From: JAVWHP01 sp036639955
GTDB taxonomy: Bacteria > Bacillota_I > Bacilli_A > Erysipelotrichales > Erysipelotrichaceae
Length of the DNA: 64,000 nt
Reading direction: 5' to 3'
NCBI GenBank assembly: GCA_036639955.1
Contig: JAVWHP010000002.1
Span: 1-64,000 of the forward strand
A program made the position numbers and the translations under genes. How positions within the stretch are numbered: the stretch's first letter is position 1; each line of letters begins with the position of its first letter. The notes under the pieces are model-generated. The model worked only from the letters and a program-made list of their open reading frames with translations, was not told the origin of the DNA and did no database searches. This document shows positions 1 through 8,558 of this stretch, piece by piece.

Positions 1-49
1 CATGGATGAAATAGAACAAGAAGAATTATTAGATGCCATCGATTATTAG
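1..49 (+). CDS. 3' end of an upstream gene (possibly trmD)
   Basis: An open frame enters from the left edge and stops at TAG 47-49; the last residues read MDEIEQEELLDAIDY. Acidic, no motif visible. In Bacillus-type genomes the gene directly before rplS is trmD (tRNA guanine-37 N1-methyltransferase), so position suggests trmD, but the 15 residues cannot confirm it. The rplS promoter follows about 20 bases later. Confidence 0.4.
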   Translation, partial: MDEIEQEELLDAIDY

Positions 50-66
50 TAATATAAAAAAATATA

Positions 67-95
67 TTTACAAGTAAAAGAATATTTGCTATAAT
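67..95 (+). promoter_or_regulatory. Promoter of rplS
   Basis: TTTACA at 67-72, a 17-base spacer and TATAAT at 90-95, with an extended -10 TG at 87-88. Transcription should start near 102 and give rplS its own leader of about 75 nucleotides. Confidence 0.75.
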
Positions 96-101
96 TAACA
101 A

Positions 102-177
102 GCCTATGTGGCACGGTTGTTCCGCTGGTTAATATAATTTATGAGCAATACGTAAACGAAAAAGGAGTGTCATTCAT
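102..177 (+). promoter_or_regulatory. Candidate L19 autoregulatory leader RNA
   Basis: The stretch between the predicted start site and the rplS start codon is GC-richer than its surroundings and contains GGCACGG and CCGCTGG segments that could form a compact stem upstream of the Shine-Dalgarno AAAGGAG (161-167). A ribosomal-protein leader at exactly this place is known in Firmicutes (L19 leader family). I infer membership from position and base composition only; a covariance-model search would decide. Confidence 0.4.
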
Positions 178-525
178 ATGAACATGCAATTATTACAAGA
201 AGTAACAAAGAACCAATTAAAAGCTGACTTACCAGAATTCAAATCTGGAGCTACAGTTAAGGTTCACGTAAAGATTAAAGAAGGCGAAAAATCAAGAATC
301 CAGGTTTTTGAAGGAATCGTAATCGCAAAACAAGGTGGAGGAATCAACGAAGTATTTACAGTTCGTAAGATCTCTAACCAAATTGGAGTAGAAAGAACCT
401 TCCCAATTCACTCACCAATCATCGATAAAATCGAAGTAGTACGTCACGGTAAAGTTAGAAGAAACAAATTATTCTACCTACGTGGACGTTCAGGAAAAGC
501 TGCACGTATTAAAGAAATTCGTTAA
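178..525 (+). CDS. rplS: 50S ribosomal protein L19
   Basis: 115 residues, the usual L19 length. L19 lies at the interface of the 50S and 30S subunits. The family signatures are clear: FKSGATVKVHVKIKEG near the N-terminus, RIQVFEGIVIAKQGGG, the RKISNQIGVERTFP segment and a C-terminal KVRRNKLFYLRGRSGKAARI tail. The start at 178 follows the ribosome binding site AAAGGAG with normal spacing; an ATG two codons later is possible. It has its own promoter and a strong terminator, so it is monocistronic. Confidence 0.98.
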   Translation: MNMQLLQEVTKNQLKADLPEFKSGATVKVHVKIKEGEKSRIQVFEGIVIAKQGGGINEVFTVRKISNQIGVERTFPIHSPIIDKIEVVRHGKVRRNKLFYLRGRSGKAARIKEIR

Positions 526-528
526 TTT

Positions 529-560
529 AAAGAGCCGACTTGTTCGGCTCTTTATTTTTG
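529..560 (+). terminator. Rho-independent terminator of rplS
   Basis: Perfect 10-bp stem AAAGAGCCGA (529-538) and TCGGCTCTTT (544-553) with a 5-base loop, followed by ATTTTTG. The right arm overlaps the promoter region of the next gene. Confidence 0.9.
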
Positions 561-569
561 TGTTATACT
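540..569 (+). promoter_or_regulatory. Promoter of the signal peptidase pair, embedded in the rplS terminator
   Basis: Extended -10 TGTTATACT at 561-569. The only -35 candidate, TTGTTC at 540-545, lies inside the terminator hairpin with an 18-base spacer. Promoter strength therefore probably rests on the extended -10. Confidence 0.55.
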
Positions 570-593
570 AAAGGTAATAAAGGAGAATATAAT

Positions 594-1178
594 ATGTATA
601 AAAAACATAAACAAACTATAGATCAAGAAGATTTAGGATCAAGAGTTAAATACGAACTTATATCATTATTAAAATCTTTTGTTGTGTGCTTTATATTTGT
701 GTTTTTATTAACAAGTTTTATAGCTAAGCCTATTAGAGTTACTGGAGAAAGTATGGTTCCTACACTACTTGATGGTGAAATGGGTTTTACTAATGTTTTT
801 AAAGTAAAAACACAAGAAATTAAAAGATCTGATGTAGTTATAGTTCGTGCTAAAAATATAAATGAACTTTGGGTTAAAAGAGTAATAGGTTTACCTGGAG
901 AAGTAATAGAAGCTAAGAATGATAAAGTTTATATTGATGGTAAACTATTAGAAGAAGATTATTTAGATACAGATTATGCAAATAACTTTAGAAAATATGA
1001 AAACTTTACTAGAGATTTTGCTCCAATTAAATTAAGTGATGATGAATACTTTTTAATGGGTGATAATCGTGTTGTATCTTATGATTCTAGAGTAGTTGGT
1101 GCTTTCCATGAAAAAGATATTATTGGAAAAGATGCCTATATATTATTTCCTTTCGATGAAATAAAAATAGTAGATTAA
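594..1178 (+). CDS. lepB: Signal peptidase I (first of two)
   Basis: 194 residues from the ATG at 594, which follows AAAGGAG at 579-585; an in-frame ATG at 540 is rejected because it lies inside the rplS terminator and upstream of the -10. Type I signal peptidase that removes signal peptides from exported proteins on the outer face of the membrane. A single N-terminal membrane segment (about residues 26-44) precedes the catalytic serine in GESMVPT (Ser53) and the lysine base in ELWVKRVIGLPGE (Lys95); the conserved GDNR box follows. Directly followed by a second signal peptidase gene, almost certainly a tandem duplication. Confidence 0.93.
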   Translation: MYKKHKQTIDQEDLGSRVKYELISLLKSFVVCFIFVFLLTSFIAKPIRVTGESMVPTLLDGEMGFTNVFKVKTQEIKRSDVVIVRAKNINELWVKRVIGLPGEVIEAKNDKVYIDGKLLEEDYLDTDYANNFRKYENFTRDFAPIKLSDDEYFLMGDNRVVSYDSRVVGAFHEKDIIGKDAYILFPFDEIKIVD

Positions 1179-1203
1179 TAGCAATCATAAGAGGTAAACT
1201 AAG

Positions 1204-1767
1204 ATGAAAAAATTTAAGATGAAAAAACTAGATCTAGCTTATGATTTTTTAGATATTTTAAGAGCGGCTCTTGTAGCTTTAGTTGTATTCCTATGTATCT
1301 TTACATTCTTTATCAAAACAGATCATGTAATTGGTAATAGTATGTATCCAACACTTAAAGATGGTAACTATGGCTTATCAAATATGTTTAGTATCTTTTT
1401 TCATGATGTGGATCGTTTTGATATAGTTATAGTAAATGCTAAAGGAATAGATGAACTTTGGGTTAAAAGAGTTATAGGACTACCTAATGAAACTATATCT
1501 TTTAAAGATGATACTTTATATATTGATGGTAAGAAAGTTGAAGAACCTTTCCTAGATCAAGAATATATAAGAAGCTTAAATTTGAATAGTAATTTCACAA
1601 ATAATTTTGATGAAGTAACTTTAGGCGATAATGAATATTTTTTAATGGGAGATAATAGAATTAGTTCTAAAGATTCTCGCTTTGTTGGTCCCTTCACTTA
1701 TGATAGTATTGTAAGTAAAGGTCTATTAGTTTTACATCCATTTGAAGATTTTAAATTAGTAAAATAA
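1204..1767 (+). CDS. lepB: Signal peptidase I (second of two)
   Basis: 187 residues; start preceded by AGAGGT. Same architecture as its upstream neighbour: N-terminal membrane segment (about residues 19-37), catalytic Ser46 in GNSMYPT, Lys88 in ELWVKRVIGLPNE, GDNR box near the end. The shared ELWVKRVIGLP core and equal spacing argue for tandem duplication followed by divergence. Both catalytic dyads are intact, so both copies are probably active, perhaps with different substrate preferences. Co-transcribed with the first copy (25-base gap). Confidence 0.93.
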   Translation: MKKFKMKKLDLAYDFLDILRAALVALVVFLCIFTFFIKTDHVIGNSMYPTLKDGNYGLSNMFSIFFHDVDRFDIVIVNAKGIDELWVKRVIGLPNETISFKDDTLYIDGKKVEEPFLDQEYIRSLNLNSNFTNNFDEVTLGDNEYFLMGDNRISSKDSRFVGPFTYDSIVSKGLLVLHPFEDFKLVK

Positions 1768-1863
1768 CAAGAACTAGAAGTAACTCCCTGAAATAGAAAA
1801 ATCTAAAATCTAAAATGTTTAATTTTAAATTAATATTTATAATTGAAAAAGGAGGCAATAATC

Positions 1864-2793
1864 ATGGCAAAAGATATGTATCAAAAACGAGAAGAAAGAA
1901 AAAATAAACCTGAAGTAGAAAAAGCAGCTAAGATTAATATTAACTGGTATCCAGGACATATGACTAAGGCTAAGAGAGAAATGCAAACTAAGCTTAAGAT
2001 GGTTGATATGATTATTGAATTAAGAGATGCTAGAATTCCTAATGCTAGTAAGAACCCGATGATAGATGAACTAGCTAATGGTAAACCACGTTTAGTTATA
2101 CTAAGTAAAGCTGATAAAGCGCAACCTAATGCTACTAAAGAGTGGATTACTTATTTAGTAGAAACTGCTAAGATTGATAAGGTTATTTCAGCTAATATAT
2201 TAAAAGATAATATGGTCAAAATTATTACAGAAGAAGCTAAACTATTAATGAAAGATAAAATTGAACGCCAAATTAGACGTGGTATTAAACCACGTCCAAT
2301 TAGAGCCATGGTAGTAGGTGTTCCTAATGTAGGTAAAAGTACATTAATAAATGCTATTGCTAAAAAGAAAGTAACTATAGCAGCTAATAGACCAGGAGTA
2401 ACTAGGGCATTACAATGGGCTAAAATTAATAGTGATATAGAACTATTAGATACACCAGGAGTATTATGGCCTAAATTTGAAGATCAACATATAGGAATGC
2501 TTTTAGCAGTAAGCGGAGCTATTAAAGATGATATCCTACCAATTGAAGAAGTATGCTATTTTGCTATGAACTACTTAATTAAATATTATCCTAATAGTCT
2601 TATAGAAAGATATGGCATTACTATAGATGATGACCCTAATATAGTTATTAATAATATAGCTATAAAGCGTCAATTCTTATTAGCTAATGGAGAAATCAAC
2701 GAAAAAAGAACTATTGATACTATAATGAAAGAAATAAGAGGTGACGCAATAGGTTGTGTTACTTGGGAGTTACCAGATGCAAACACCAAATGA
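1864..2793 (+). CDS. rbgA: Ribosome biogenesis GTPase RbgA (YlqF)
   Basis: 309 residues from the ATG at 1864, chosen because AAAAGGAGG lies 7 bases upstream; an in-frame ATG at 1843 overlaps that site. RbgA is a circularly permuted GTPase needed for late 50S assembly. G4-like SKAD comes first, then the P-loop GVPNVGKST and the G3 DTPGVLWP, the permuted order typical of the family. NWYPGHMTKA at the N-terminus is a family hallmark. The next gene, rnhB, starts inside this one, as in Bacillus where ylqF and rnhB are adjacent. Confidence 0.95.
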   Translation: MAKDMYQKREERKNKPEVEKAAKININWYPGHMTKAKREMQTKLKMVDMIIELRDARIPNASKNPMIDELANGKPRLVILSKADKAQPNATKEWITYLVETAKIDKVISANILKDNMVKIITEEAKLLMKDKIERQIRRGIKPRPIRAMVVGVPNVGKSTLINAIAKKKVTIAANRPGVTRALQWAKINSDIELLDTPGVLWPKFEDQHIGMLLAVSGAIKDDILPIEEVCYFAMNYLIKYYPNSLIERYGITIDDDPNIVINNIAIKRQFLLANGEINEKRTIDTIMKEIRGDAIGCVTWELPDANTK

Positions 2794-3400
2794 ATATGAA
2801 ATACAATGGTGGAAGCAAGGGCTAAATAATATAGTAGGTTTAGATGAAGCTGGTAGAGGACCAATAGCTGGTCCTCTAGTAGTTGGTGCTGTCATGTTTC
2901 CACCTAACTATAAATCAGAAGAAATATATGATAGCAAGAAACTTACAGAAAAGAAACGTAAAGCCTTATTTAAACTTATTATAAAGGAAGCTAGTGAGTT
3001 TCATATAAAAATTATCAGCCCTAAAGAAATAGATGAGTTAAATATTTATCGTGCTACCCAAAAAGCGATGGAAGATTTAACTATGGAATTTAAATCTTGT
3101 GATGGAGTATTAAGTGATGCAATGCCATTACCTAGTATTACTCATGTACCAGTTATTCCTATTGTAAAAGGAGATCAATTATCAGTATCAATCGCTGCAG
3201 CTAGTATTCTAGCTAAAGTTACTAGAGATTGTATAATGTGTGCTTATGATGTTTTATATCCTGATTATGGTTTTTCACGACATAAAGGCTATCCTACTAA
3301 AGCACATATAGAAGCAATGCATAAGTATGGTCCTCTACCATTTTATCGTTATAGCTATCGTCCAGTAGCTGAAATGAGTCAAATACAATTAGAATTATAA
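2777..3400 (+). CDS. rnhB: Ribonuclease HII
   Basis: 207 residues. Cleaves RNA in RNA-DNA hybrids, including single ribonucleotides in DNA. The active-site segment GLDEAGRGPIAGPL holds the first catalytic Asp-Glu pair; later acidic residues sit in DGVLSDA and AKVTRD. I chose the ATG at 2777 (site GGGAG at 2765-2769, good spacing) over a GTG at 2756. The gene overlaps the end of rbgA by 17 bases, so translation is probably coupled. A strong hairpin starts at the stop codon. Confidence 0.94.
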   Translation: MQTPNEYEIQWWKQGLNNIVGLDEAGRGPIAGPLVVGAVMFPPNYKSEEIYDSKKLTEKKRKALFKLIIKEASEFHIKIISPKEIDELNIYRATQKAMEDLTMEFKSCDGVLSDAMPLPSITHVPVIPIVKGDQLSVSIAAASILAKVTRDCIMCAYDVLYPDYGFSRHKGYPTKAHIEAMHKYGPLPFYRYSYRPVAEMSQIQLEL

Positions 3401-3427
3401 AGCGTTCCCTGACGGGAACGCTTTATA
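3399..3427 (+). terminator. Terminator of the rbgA-rnhB unit
   Basis: Perfect 11-bp stem AAAGCGTTCCC (3399-3409) and GGGAACGCTTT (3414-3424) with a TGAC loop, overlapping the rnhB stop codon. The U-tract is short (CTTTATAATTT). Confidence 0.85.
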
Positions 3428-3495
3428 ATTTATATTAATGATTATTATGTTACAAAACCATAAATAACTATGTATTATTAATGATATAAGTATTA

Positions 3496-3524
3496 TTGTA
3501 ACCTATCATATATTATGTTAAAAT
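3496..3524 (+). promoter_or_regulatory. Promoter of the LicD-family gene
   Basis: TTGTAA at 3496-3501, 17 bases, TAAAAT at 3519-3524, with an extended -10 TG at 3516-3517. Confidence 0.65.
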
Positions 3525-3585
3525 AAGTAAGCAATAAATATTATATAATTACAATTAGTTAATAGAAAGAGAATGGGATGCTATA

Positions 3586-4422
3586 ATGAATAAAGTTCAA
3601 ATTACTAATACACCACAAATAGATTTAAAAGAAACACAAAGTATAATGGTAGATATATTATTTAAGGTACATGATATTTGTGTAAAACATAATATTGAGT
3701 ATTATGTTGTTTATGGTACACTTTTAGGTGCTATAAGACATAATGGTTTTATACCTTGGGATGATGATATTGATATAAGAATGCCTAGAGCTGATTTTAA
3801 TAAGTTTTTATCGATTGCTCAATCAGAATTAGGTGATGAATACTTTGTCCAAACGCCTAATTCTGATCATAAATTTGATATTCTTCATGTACCTTATAAG
3901 ATAAGAAATAATAATTCTACTTTAATAGAACTAGTTAATAAGAATTATAATCAGGGTATTTTCATTGATGTATTTGTTGCTGATTATATGGGTAGTGACG
4001 AATCTGAAGCTTTAGCTTTAAAGAAGAAAACTAGATTATTAGCTTCTATGAAGATGTCTTTTGATCTTAGTAATGAACATGGTATTACTAAAGTAATACG
4101 ATTTTCATTGCTATGTTTATTTAGATTTGTTCCTACACGCTTTATTCATAATTATATTGTTAAGAAAGCACAAGTGTTATTAAAGAATAATAAGTCTAAT
4201 AGTAATAAAATGATGGATGGATTAGAGTATGTAGATTCTGATGTCTGGAATATTAGTGATGTATTCCCTTTAAAGAAGCATTTATTTGAAGGCAAAGAAG
4301 TATATATACCTAATAATTATGATGCGATTTTAAAGAGAAATTATGGTAATTATATGGAACTGCCTAAAGAGTCTGATCGCATACCACATGGCATTTTTTA
4401 TAGTAATAAAAAATGCTATTAA
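3586..4422 (+). CDS. LicD-family phosphotransferase
   Basis: 278 residues. LicD proteins transfer phosphocholine or related phospho-groups onto teichoic acids or surface glycans. The hallmark nucleotidyltransferase-fold motif is clear at about residues 43-65: YVVYGTLLGAIRHNGFIPWD followed by DDIDIRMPR, where WDDDIDI supplies the metal ligands. No signal peptide, so it should act in the cytoplasm on precursors before export. It sits just upstream of ltaS and an LCP ligase, which suggests that the acceptor is a teichoic or lipoteichoic acid (inference). A 12-bp perfect inverted repeat lies inside the gene (3822-3833 and 3856-3867), and a 10-bp one at its 3' end. Confidence 0.85.
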   Translation: MNKVQITNTPQIDLKETQSIMVDILFKVHDICVKHNIEYYVVYGTLLGAIRHNGFIPWDDDIDIRMPRADFNKFLSIAQSELGDEYFVQTPNSDHKFDILHVPYKIRNNNSTLIELVNKNYNQGIFIDVFVADYMGSDESEALALKKKTRLLASMKMSFDLSNEHGITKVIRFSLLCLFRFVPTRFIHNYIVKKAQVLLKNNKSNSNKMMDGLEYVDSDVWNISDVFPLKKHLFEGKEVYIPNNYDAILKRNYGNYMELPKESDRIPHGIFYSNKKCY

Positions 4423-4484
4423 TTACGGTATAATTTAGTTATAATATGTGAATAATTAAATTATTATAAAAGTATTTATAAACG

Positions 4485-4493
4485 TGGTATAAT
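4485..4493 (+). promoter_or_regulatory. Extended -10 promoter of ltaS
   Basis: TGGTATAAT, a perfect extended -10, lies 22 bases before the ltaS start codon. The -35 region is weak (TATAAA near 4465). A second CGGTATAAT at 4427-4434, just after the licD stop, may be an additional start point. Confidence 0.65.
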
Positions 4494-4515
4494 AACGCAT
4501 TGAAAGGATGATTTT

Positions 4516-6339
4516 ATGAATAAAGTAAAAGAACTTTTAAAGGATAAAGCATATTTAATAATATGTTTTATTATCTTCTTTATGATCGATTTTGTTTTAA
4601 GATTTAGATATGCTGACTATGGTGTATTAGAAATTTATGAGCCTATTTCTTTATTATTTGTTTTAGCATGGTGCTCTGTATTTACTTTTATTATATATTT
4701 GTTACCAGGTAAAATTAAAAAAATATTTATGGGTATAAGTGTTATGTTTTTTGCTATTTATGCTTTAGCACAAAGTACATATTTTAATTTATTTTCTAAG
4801 TTTATCACATTTAATGATTTATCCTTAGCTGCTGAAGGAACTGCTTTTGTTGATGCATCTTATATACATTTTTCTTATAGTTTATTATTAATGATGGTTG
4901 TTACTATCGCTTTCCTAGTAGTTGCAATAAAACTAGTTCCTAGTGAAACTAGGGTTAATAAGAAGGGAAGTCTTGTTGCGATAGTTGCTATAGCGATATT
5001 TTTTATGGGTGCTAGATCATCTTTACAACCAGTTTTAAATCCAAGTTTATGGAATGCTAATAGTTCTACAGGTAATATATATAAGGATTATACAGATACT
5101 ACTAAGTCTTTATTATTAAGCGGGTTATATGAATACACATTTAGAGATGCTATTTTAACTTTTGTTCCGCTTAATCAATTAGAAAATCATGAAGTAATAT
5201 CTAATTTAGATGAATATTATAAAGATAAAAAGGTTACTCATACTAATAATGAGTATACAGGTATGTTTAAAGATAAGAATGTTGTAATTATCCAATTAGA
5301 AAATATTGATAATTGGATGTTAACAGAAGAAAATATGCCAACATTATATCGACTAAGAAATGAAAGCTTAGACTTTGTTAATCATTTTTCAGCGTCATTT
5401 TCAACAGGAAGAACCTTTAATACTGAGTTTATCGCTAATACAGGATTAATACCACCAACTAAAGGAGAAGCACCATCTTATATATTTAGTAAGAATGAAT
5501 ATCCTTATTCATTAGCTAATCTAATGAAAAAAGAAGGCTATAAAGCTGATTCATACCATACAAGTAATGGTAATATTTATAATAGAGCTCAGGTGCATAA
5601 AACCTTTGGGTATAGTAGCTACAGTAATTATGATCAAATGGGTATGACCCATAGTGAATTAGACTCAGAACTAATTAATGCTTATGATCAATTCATTAAG
5701 AAAGATAAATTCTTAAGTCACATTATAACTTATTCAGGACATGGTCCTTTAGCTAAAACTAAAATGGAATGTAGTAAAAACTATGACCATGTTAAAGAAT
5801 ATGCTAATAGTGATGATGAAACATATGTCTGTGGATTAGCCCAATCTAATGAAACTGAACAATTTATAAAATCTTTAATTGAAAAAATGGAAGCTGATGG
5901 AAGCATTAATGATACAGTGTTAGTATTCTATTCTGATCATTATGCTTATAGTACAATAGATCCTAAAACAGAATTAGAATTAAAAGGAACTAATGATACT
6001 AACATGCTACAAAATACACCTTTCTTTATATATTCTAAAGATATAGAAGCTAAAAAAATAGATAAGGTAACTAGTTCTATTGATATATTACCTACATTAA
6101 CTAATTTAATTGGTTTAGATACTAGTTATGAATATTATATAGGGAATGATGCTTTTAGTAAGGATGGAGGAGAAGTATTCTTCCAAGATGGTTCTTACTA
6201 TGATGGTAAAACATACTTTGAAGTAGGATCTGATAACTATAATAATAATGGAAATAAAACAGCTATTGCCAATAACAATGAAAGATTACAAAGAAGCTGG
6301 GATATATTGAATTCTAATTATTTTGCTAGCAAGGAATAG
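4516..6339 (+). CDS. ltaS: Lipoteichoic acid synthase
   Basis: 607 residues; start follows GAAAGGATG. LtaS polymerises glycerol phosphate from phosphatidylglycerol into the lipoteichoic acid chain outside the membrane. The N-terminal quarter holds about five membrane segments, followed by a linker and an extracellular sulfatase-fold domain from about residue 250. Catalytic Thr300 sits in STGRTFNTEF, aligning with the TSDSEF threonine of Staphylococcus LtaS at the same residue number. Metal ligands are visible at Glu262 (QLENID) and Asp474-His475 (FYSDHYAY). The next gene, an LCP protein, starts 10 bases after the stop. Confidence 0.93.
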   Translation: MNKVKELLKDKAYLIICFIIFFMIDFVLRFRYADYGVLEIYEPISLLFVLAWCSVFTFIIYLLPGKIKKIFMGISVMFFAIYALAQSTYFNLFSKFITFNDLSLAAEGTAFVDASYIHFSYSLLLMMVVTIAFLVVAIKLVPSETRVNKKGSLVAIVAIAIFFMGARSSLQPVLNPSLWNANSSTGNIYKDYTDTTKSLLLSGLYEYTFRDAILTFVPLNQLENHEVISNLDEYYKDKKVTHTNNEYTGMFKDKNVVIIQLENIDNWMLTEENMPTLYRLRNESLDFVNHFSASFSTGRTFNTEFIANTGLIPPTKGEAPSYIFSKNEYPYSLANLMKKEGYKADSYHTSNGNIYNRAQVHKTFGYSSYSNYDQMGMTHSELDSELINAYDQFIKKDKFLSHIITYSGHGPLAKTKMECSKNYDHVKEYANSDDETYVCGLAQSNETEQFIKSLIEKMEADGSINDTVLVFYSDHYAYSTIDPKTELELKGTNDTNMLQNTPFFIYSKDIEAKKIDKVTSSIDILPTLTNLIGLDTSYEYYIGNDAFSKDGGEVFFQDGSYYDGKTYFEVGSDNYNNNGNKTAIANNNERLQRSWDILNSNYFASKE

Positions 6340-6349
6340 GGGTAATAGT

Positions 6350-7783
6350 ATGAAAAAACTAATACATAGATTTATAAATAAATTTAAAATAGATAATTCA
6401 TTTAAGTTTGTAACTTTAACATTCTTATTAATGAATATACTTAGCGCATATTGCTTGAATGCGATTAGGCCGTATATACATTTAGTTCCTAGTTTAGTAG
6501 TTGGTGGTATATTAATAATTATAGGCGTATTAATATGTATCTTAATTGTTAAGAATATAAAGATAGCTAAGATATTAAATGTATTCTTATGTATATTATT
6601 AATTGCTAGTAGTTTATTATTAACTAAGTTTGAAAGTTATATAGCTAATGTACTTAATAATCAAGAAACGGAGACTGTTTATATTGTTGCTAAAGCTGAT
6701 AGTAAATTAACTAAAGATGATGCATTTATAAGTCTTAATTTAGGAATGGTTAAGTCTGATGTATTAGGTAATAACTTTGGATTAGAAATACTAAAGAATA
6801 ATAATAAGTCAGGTTTTAAATCTATAGAATATAAGAATTATGATGAATCTTATAAAGACTTAATGAGTGGTAAGACAGATATAATGATTGTTTCTACTTA
6901 TGGTTTAAGTGATTTACTTGATAAGTATGGAGATAAGTATACTAGCAGTATAAAAATTTTATTAAAAGATTCTAAAAAACTTTCATTAATAGAGAATAAA
7001 CCGGTTGATATAAATTCTACAGGATTTACAATGTTAGTTAGTGGAGTAGATTTAACTAGTGATAATATTAATGAAAAGGGAAGTAGTGATGTTAATATTT
7101 TAGTTAGTGTTAATCCTAATACTAAAAGATTTGTTATGCAAGTAGTGCCTAGAGATATGTGGACTAAACTTGCTTGTGCAAGTGGACATTCTAAACTTAC
7201 TTATGCAGGTGCTTGGGGTGGAGTAGACTGTTCAATTAAATCATTAGAAGACTACTTTGATATTGATATAAATTATTATGCTAAAATTAACTTTAAAGGT
7301 GTAACTGATTTAGTTGATGCTTTAGGAGGAATAGATGTTATTTCAGATTATGAGTATTGTGAATCTGGTTATTGTTATAAATTAGGCGAAAATCACCTAG
7401 ATGGAGATTATGCATTAATGTTTGCACGTATAAGACATGTATTACCAGGTGGTGATGTAGCACGAGGTAAACACCAAATGGAAATTATAAATGGTGTAAT
7501 TAAGAAGTTTGGAGCAAATCCTAGTTATGATAATTTAACATCTTTATTAAGTACTGTAGAAAGTAACTTTACAACAAACTTTAATAAAGAAGATATATTA
7601 AAGATGTATAATCTATATACTGAGATGGCACCAACATTAAAAATTGAATCTTATTCAATAGCTGGACATACTGAAAACGCAATAGATGAATGTACAAGTG
7701 AACAACTATATTACTATTATCCAGATGCTGGAGAAAAAGAAAGAGTTAATAAACTTATTCATGATGTAGTAGAAGGTAAATAA
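6350..7783 (+). CDS. LytR-CpsA-Psr (LCP) family cell-wall ligase
   Basis: 477 residues from the ATG at 6350, preceded by AGGGG; an earlier in-frame ATG inside ltaS is rejected. LCP enzymes attach undecaprenyl-linked polymers (wall teichoic acid, capsule) to peptidoglycan. Three N-terminal membrane segments lie within residues 20-95, then an extracellular accessory region (about 105-215, with DLMSGKTDIMIVSTYG), then the LCP catalytic domain with VVPRDMW, NFKGVTDLVDALGGIDV and ARIRHVLPGGDVARGKHQ. The three-helix plus accessory layout resembles pneumococcal Cps2A. Cotranscribed with ltaS. Unusually many extracellular cysteines (ACASG, GVDCS, YCESGYCY, DECTS) could form disulfides. Confidence 0.9.
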   Translation: MKKLIHRFINKFKIDNSFKFVTLTFLLMNILSAYCLNAIRPYIHLVPSLVVGGILIIIGVLICILIVKNIKIAKILNVFLCILLIASSLLLTKFESYIANVLNNQETETVYIVAKADSKLTKDDAFISLNLGMVKSDVLGNNFGLEILKNNNKSGFKSIEYKNYDESYKDLMSGKTDIMIVSTYGLSDLLDKYGDKYTSSIKILLKDSKKLSLIENKPVDINSTGFTMLVSGVDLTSDNINEKGSSDVNILVSVNPNTKRFVMQVVPRDMWTKLACASGHSKLTYAGAWGGVDCSIKSLEDYFDIDINYYAKINFKGVTDLVDALGGIDVISDYEYCESGYCYKLGENHLDGDYALMFARIRHVLPGGDVARGKHQMEIINGVIKKFGANPSYDNLTSLLSTVESNFTTNFNKEDILKMYNLYTEMAPTLKIESYSIAGHTENAIDECTSEQLYYYYPDAGEKERVNKLIHDVVEGK

Positions 7784-7808
7784 AAAAAATCGCATAAGCG
7801 ATTTTTTT
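7783..7808. terminator. Bidirectional terminator between the LCP gene and plsY
   Basis: An A-run plus TCGC (7783-7793), loop ATAA, and GCGA plus a T-run (7798-7808) form an 11-bp stem. The A-run and T-run serve as U-tracts for both converging transcripts. Confidence 0.85.
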
Positions 7809-7823
7809 ATTTACCTTTAGTTA

Positions 7824-8432
7824 TTAAAGCCAAGTTATCTTATTTTCAGTTCCAAGTCTAATTTTTTTAATATTAGAACGATGACGATAAATGACAAGGA
7901 TAGAAAGGAATGAGGATGCTAAACAAAAGGATGGATCACTCCCCATTAGGATGATTAACATAGTTGAAGCTATAGCCGCTATAATTGAGGATAGGGATAC
8001 CATTTTAAATAGCTTAAGTGTTATTATAAATACTATAAAAGGGATAAGGATATAAAAAATGTTATGGAATGTAAAGAATGAAGTAGCTAGAAGGAAACCA
8101 AACATGGTTGCTACAGCCTTGCCTCCCTTAAAGTTAGCGAAGATAGGATAACAGTGACCAAATGCAGCAGCTAGACCAGCCCAAATACTAGCAGAAGAAT
8201 CAAAGTAAGAAATGATAGCTACTGGTATAATTACTTTTAGAATATCAAGCAATATAACTAAAAAGCCTATTTTCTTACCAAGGACACGACCGGCGTTAGT
8301 ACCACCTAAGTTACCAGAACCAAAACTACGAATATCAGTTTTATAAAAAACTTTACCTATTACTAAAGCAAAGGGGATTGAGCCAAGAAGATACCCAATA
8401 CATATTGCAATTAAATTAATCATATAATTCAC
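7824..8432 (-). CDS. plsY: Glycerol-3-phosphate acyltransferase PlsY
   Basis: 202 residues. Transfers acyl groups from acyl-phosphate to glycerol-3-phosphate, the first step of phospholipid synthesis, in the membrane. Five or so hydrophobic segments; the three conserved cytoplasmic motifs are present: GSIPFALVIGK, SFGSGNLGGTNAGRVLG and GHCYPIFANFKGGKAVATM. Start preceded by GAGGTG. Divergent from parE, as in several Firmicutes. Its product feeds phosphatidylglycerol, the substrate of the ltaS enzyme encoded nearby. Confidence 0.95.
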   Translation of the reverse strand: MNYMINLIAICIGYLLGSIPFALVIGKVFYKTDIRSFGSGNLGGTNAGRVLGKKIGFLVILLDILKVIIPVAIISYFDSSASIWAGLAAAFGHCYPIFANFKGGKAVATMFGFLLATSFFTFHNIFYILIPFIVFIITLKLFKMVSLSSIIAAIASTMLIILMGSDPSFCLASSFLSILVIYRHRSNIKKIRLGTENKITWL

Positions 8433-8441
8433 CTCGCTAAT

Positions 8442-8450
8442 ATTTTAGCA
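8442..8450 (-). promoter_or_regulatory. Extended -10 promoter of plsY
   Basis: On the minus strand this reads TGCTAAAAT, 10 bases upstream of the plsY start codon; no convincing -35. Confidence 0.45.
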
Positions 8451-8517
8451 CATTATTACACAAAACTAATATAAATTTTAAAAAAACTGTTATTACTTAG
8501 ATATTTATACAATTTTT

Positions 8518-8526
8518 TGTTATAAT
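8518..8526 (+). promoter_or_regulatory. Extended -10 promoter of parE-parC
   Basis: TGTTATAAT, an extended -10, 33 bases before the parE start; -35 weak (TTAGAT near 8498). Confidence 0.6.
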
Positions 8527-8558
8527 AGTAAGAGTTAAATAAAGAAGAGGTGTTATAT

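Noticed and set aside
540..593. Upstream in-frame start for the first signal peptidase
   Set aside because: It lies inside the rplS terminator and before the -10 element, and lacks a ribosome binding site; the ATG at 594 has AAAGGAG.
4391..4416. 10-bp hairpin at the licD 3' end as terminator
   Set aside because: All but three pairs are A-T, it lies in coding sequence and no T-tract follows.
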